Source: Atopsyche davidsoni
Lineage: Eukaryota > Arthropoda > Insecta > Trichoptera > Hydrobiosidae
Length of the DNA: 64,000 nt
NCBI GenBank assembly: GCA_022113835.1
Contig: JAILWY010000016.1
Span: 8,401,501-8,465,500, forward strand
Direction of reading: 5' to 3'
Both the position numbers and the translations under genes were made by a program. Shown here piece after piece: positions 63,967-64,000 of this stretch (position 1 is its first letter; each line of letters begins with the position of its first letter). The notes under the pieces were generated by a model that did not search any database, had not been told where the DNA came from, and saw only the letters and a program-made list of their open reading frames with translations.

Positions 63967-64000
63967 AAAAATGTGGAAAAATCACAAGTATTTTGGAATT
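63967..64000 (+). mobile_element. Start of another Penelope-like end
   Basis: AAAAATGTGGAAAAATCACA and the bases after it repeat the Penelope end seen at 33,185, 47,049 and 59,768, with small deletions. It runs to or off the window edge. Confidence 0.6.

Overview
The window looks like nuclear DNA of an insect. It is AT-rich, its genes are split by GT-AG introns, and it is full of insect-type mobile elements: Penelope-like, hAT, pogo/Tigger, Helitron, piggyBac and MITEs. The order cannot be proved from sequence alone. The Helitron ends and TTAA-flanked piggyBac would fit Lepidoptera but also occur in other insects.

Layout. Positions 1-28,390 hold no gene I can support. This is a long AT-rich stretch with MITEs, TA microsatellites and about ten short GC/CpG-rich islets, and it may be regulatory DNA or intron of a gene lying outside. 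From 28,393 to 52,046 lies a divergent (head-to-head) pair of PIAS-type SUMO E3 ligase genes (Su(var)2-10/PIAS family). Copy A is on the minus strand (28,393-37,864; 9 coding exons, 551 aa model). Copy B is on the plus strand (40,114-52,046; 10 coding exons, 794 aa model). From 55,162 to 61,965 lies a six-exon PHAX gene (phosphorylated adaptor for U snRNA export; 422 aa model) on the plus strand. Every splice junction was chosen by GT/AG, phase and homology between the copies or to the family, and all three spliced models come out as whole numbers of codons ending in one stop.

The PIAS copies share PINIT, SP-RING and SUMO-interaction motifs but differ in three ways. Copy A has an intron inside the PINIT/SP-RING region that copy B lacks. 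Copy B carries two extra in-phase exons (about 140 aa) of unrecognised origin. Their first exons are unrelated, and neither shows a SAP domain.

The introns act as a trap for transposons. Copy A carries a tRNA-derived SINE, a hAT element with a perfect 8-bp target duplication that itself took a Penelope fragment, and a pogo element that itself took two Helitrons. Copy B carries a decayed autonomous Helitron, a MITE and a head-to-head pair of Penelope 5' ends with hammerhead-ribozyme-like motifs. PHAX intron 3 carries a broken Penelope reverse transcriptase with a nested SINE-containing palindrome. The right edge holds a piggyBac N-terminal fragment and the start of another Penelope end.
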